Origin: Bernardetia sp963719525
GTDB lineage: Bacteria > Bacteroidota > Bacteroidia > Cytophagales > Bernardetiaceae
Assembly (NCBI GenBank): GCA_963719525.1
Contig: CAVRCG010000004.1
Location: 434,001-498,000, forward strand
Length of the DNA: 64,000 nucleotides
Direction of reading: 5' to 3'
Part shown: piece by piece, positions 62,127-64,000 of the stretch
How positions within the stretch are numbered: position 1 is the first letter of the stretch
Layout of the letters: every line of letters starts with the position of its first letter
Notes under the pieces: model-generated
The model's input: only the letters and a program-made list of their open reading frames with translations
The model's database searches: none
What the model was told of the DNA's origin: nothing
Made by a program: the position numbers and the translations under genes

Positions 62127-64000
62127 TCAAATCTGCTCCACAAAATCCAAAAACACTTCCTTGTGTTTTTCCAAATCCATATTTGGAGAAAGAGAAACAC
62201 GAGCAATATAATCTTTGTCGTCTTCCTTGGTTGTTCCTTGTGTAGAAGTTGCAGGAATTGTCCAATACACACCTTTCAACTGCCCGTAACTCACACAATA
62301 TTTACTTTCCTTCGGAATCTGAGTAATCATCATCGTGATTAATTTATCATTCAATTCTCTTTTGTGCTTTTCTTTTTCCTCTTTCGTAGTCCCTTTTGTT
62401 GGAAGGTCTAACGAAAAAACAGAAGGCGTATAACCTTCTTGAGCCAACTCTTCTGAAACAAAATTAATCTTCGCTTCTGGTAATTTTTCCTTAATAAACT
62501 CTACAAATTTACGTGTATTCTGATACGCTTCTTCAATTCTTTCATTCATGGAAGGTAATTGCTCTGCTAAAATTTCCATTTGAAAATCGGTGGCTTCGTT
62601 ATCACATAGAATAACATTCTTTTCTATTTTATCCATTAAATAATTAGCTTTTTCATTAGCAACACAAAAACCAGCCGTTACTTTTCCACCACTCGGAAAC
62701 TTCGAACCACTTACATAAGCAATCGTTTTGAGAGTAGAAAGCGTTTGATTTTCTCCCAAAAAATTAACGTTCGGACAAAAAGTTTGGTCAAGAATAAAAA
62801 CAGGTTCGATAGCTTTTTCTCCCTTTGGAGTTTTGCGTTCTTTGCTCAACGCCTTTTCTAATTCTTTCAAATTTGGCACTTCTACTCTAGGATTGGTCGG
62901 AATTTCGGCAATAATATAAGGAATAGCATCTAATTCGGCTACTTTATCCAAAACTGAATTGACACTTTTTACCATATCATTTTTTCCATCGACTGGCAAG
63001 TCCATTACTTCTACATTCTCCAAACATTCGGCTACTCTTCTAGCTTGGTCGTTTGTGCCACCATAACAGTTTGGAGGAACAAGAAATTTAATCGCTTTTC
63101 CCTTATGATTTTCTATTGCATCATCAATAAGTCCCATCATAATTGCATACTGAACCGATAATCCACTAGAACCGACGACGGCTTTTGAATTGGAATAGGT
63201 AATTTCTTTAATACAATTCAGGACAGATTTTTTGTTTTTTTCTGTTTCATCTTTATCCTTAAAAGAAGGTTTTTCGCCTGTCAGAATCTGTAACGCCTTC
63301 AGACAATCGGCTGGAGTCATTGCTATTGTTTCTCTTCTACGGACGTGCTGAATTTCTGAAATATAATTTTCATTTTCTTTTCCATTAACAGAATTGACAA
63401 ACAAAATGCTTCCTAAATCCTCATGAAGATTGATATAAAAATCAATTTTTGAAGTCAGATTAGCTTTTTCAATTTCGTTCTCTTGTGAAATATAAATTCT
63501 ACTTCCATCAAAATCGTTTAGTTTTTCTAATTCTTTTCTATTCTCAATTTTCTTTACTTCAAACTCATAACCATAAACTTTCCTAATCATTTCAACCTCC
63601 AAAAAAGCAGGTAATTCTTTGCTATAAATAATTTGAGTAGCTTTATTTTCTCCTTTTTTAGTTAATAAATTTTTTCTCAAAATAGCCAAAATAGGCGTTG
63701 TTCTGGACGAAAAACTAATTACATTTTCTGGTTTTAGAGTATTGATTTTGGCGATTGCCCATTCCAAAATAGAAGACAATGGGTGTCCCAAACGAATGTA
63801 ATCATAGGCTGTAGGCAGTTCGCTTAAAGCCGATTTTTCAGCGTTGTTTGTTTGAAATAGGATTTCAAATTTATCTAAAAACTCTGTTTTTGCTTGTTTT
63901 TCATTATAAATATCTAGTCTATGAGTAGTTAGGTTTGTCCAATCTGCTGGACTGTTTTCTAAGACTATTTTGAGGTAATTTATTAATTTGTCGTTTTGCA
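62127..64000 (-). CDS. Cys/Met-metabolism PLP-dependent enzyme (cystathionine gamma-synthase-like), 5' end beyond window
   Basis: A type I PLP enzyme: SSGLSVQYAIMMGL, AEIPTNPRVEVPNLKELEKAL and the PLP-lysine region YVSGSKFPSGGKVTAGF, all as in cystathionine gamma-synthases and lyases. The obvious start is a TTG at 63791, but the frame continues open to the window edge and reads LTTHRLDIYNEKQ and ELPTAYDYIRLGHPL. The gene therefore begins outside the window and the part here is 624 codons without a start. That is longer than classical MetB (about 390), with an extra N-terminal domain of about 200 residues. Its reaction is uncertain. Confidence 0.8.
   Translation of the reverse strand, partial: QNDKLINYLKIVLENSPADWTNLTTHRLDIYNEKQAKTEFLDKFEILFQTNNAEKSALSELPTAYDYIRLGHPLSSILEWAIAKINTLKPENVISFSSRTTPILAILRKNLLTKKGENKATQIIYSKELPAFLEVEMIRKVYGYEFEVKKIENRKELEKLNDFDGSRIYISQENEIEKANLTSKIDFYINLHEDLGSILFVNSVNGKENENYISEIQHVRRRETIAMTPADCLKALQILTGEKPSFKDKDETEKNKKSVLNCIKEITYSNSKAVVGSSGLSVQYAIMMGLIDDAIENHKGKAIKFLVPPNCYGGTNDQARRVAECLENVEVMDLPVDGKNDMVKSVNSVLDKVAELDAIPYIIAEIPTNPRVEVPNLKELEKALSKERKTPKGEKAIEPVFILDQTFCPNVNFLGENQTLSTLKTIAYVSGSKFPSGGKVTAGFCVANEKANYLMDKIEKNVILCDNEATDFQMEILAEQLPSMNERIEEAYQNTRKFVEFIKEKLPEAKINFVSEELAQEGYTPSVFSLDLPTKGTTKEEKEKHKRELNDKLITMMITQIPKESKYCVSYGQLKGVYWTIPATSTQGTTKEDDKDYIARVSLSPNMDLEKHKEVFLDFVEQI

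Overview
The window is AT-rich, gene-dense bacterial chromosome. It most likely comes from a marine or gliding member of the Bacteroidota, order Cytophagales (Bernardetia/Flexibacter-like). The evidence is a gliding-motility GldC homologue, a giant secreted protein with a type IX secretion C-terminal sorting domain, a beta-propeller/Y_Y_Y sensor kinase, LytTR and TPR-kinase signalling, a carotenoid desaturase and several SpoIIE-type phosphatases. The genus is inferred. No tRNA, rRNA or CRISPR array was recognised.

Layout. 0-5.4 kb: small hypothetical and lipoprotein genes, a RecX with a long basic repeat tail, an orphan TRAP-type binding protein and a STAS-like protein. 5.4-17.5 kb: a carotenoid desaturase, a 2423-residue secreted repeat protein, and a TPR histidine kinase/LytTR regulator pair whose likely operator (two 14-bp direct repeats 21 bp apart) lies in front of the giant gene. 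17.6-22.2 kb: aconitase, a small membrane protein and gltX. 22.4-23.9 kb: a four-gene toxin-antitoxin-like cassette containing a duplicated domain. 24-29 kb: a propeller sensor kinase, a Nudix hydrolase and a methyltransferase. 29.2-32.4 kb: a CHAT-like/transmembrane/WD40 protein. 33-43 kb: SpoIIE phosphatases, STAS proteins, a sensor kinase, murB and a dead IS1-family element. 43.6-51.2 kb: rpsT, dxs, a multi-PAS kinase and the 2-oxoglutarate dehydrogenase E2. 51.2-54.5 kb: a MITE-like insertion, gldC, an HNH-AAA ATPase (Septu-like) and a 58-residue gene. 54.7-64 kb: CapA, a glycosyltransferase, a ClpS-like protein, hemD with its DUF4271 neighbour, a large membrane protein, and a PLP enzyme cut by the window edge.

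Two patterns cut across the genes. First, at least seven reading frames, including aconitase and the E2 of the same cycle, are broken by what looks like exactly one surplus base in or next to a short A/T run, and removing that base restores a family-typical protein each time. Sequencing or assembly indels are the simplest explanation, so these are annotated as single genes. Second, several small dispersed hairpin families occur: GCGAAGCGACACC elements (one inside a coding sequence), hairpins followed by CTACATT, and long perfect palindromes. The strongest candidates for new biology are the HNH-ATPase, the CHAT-like/TM/WD40 protein, the toxin-antitoxin-like cassette with its free N-terminal domain, and the basic-tailed RecX.
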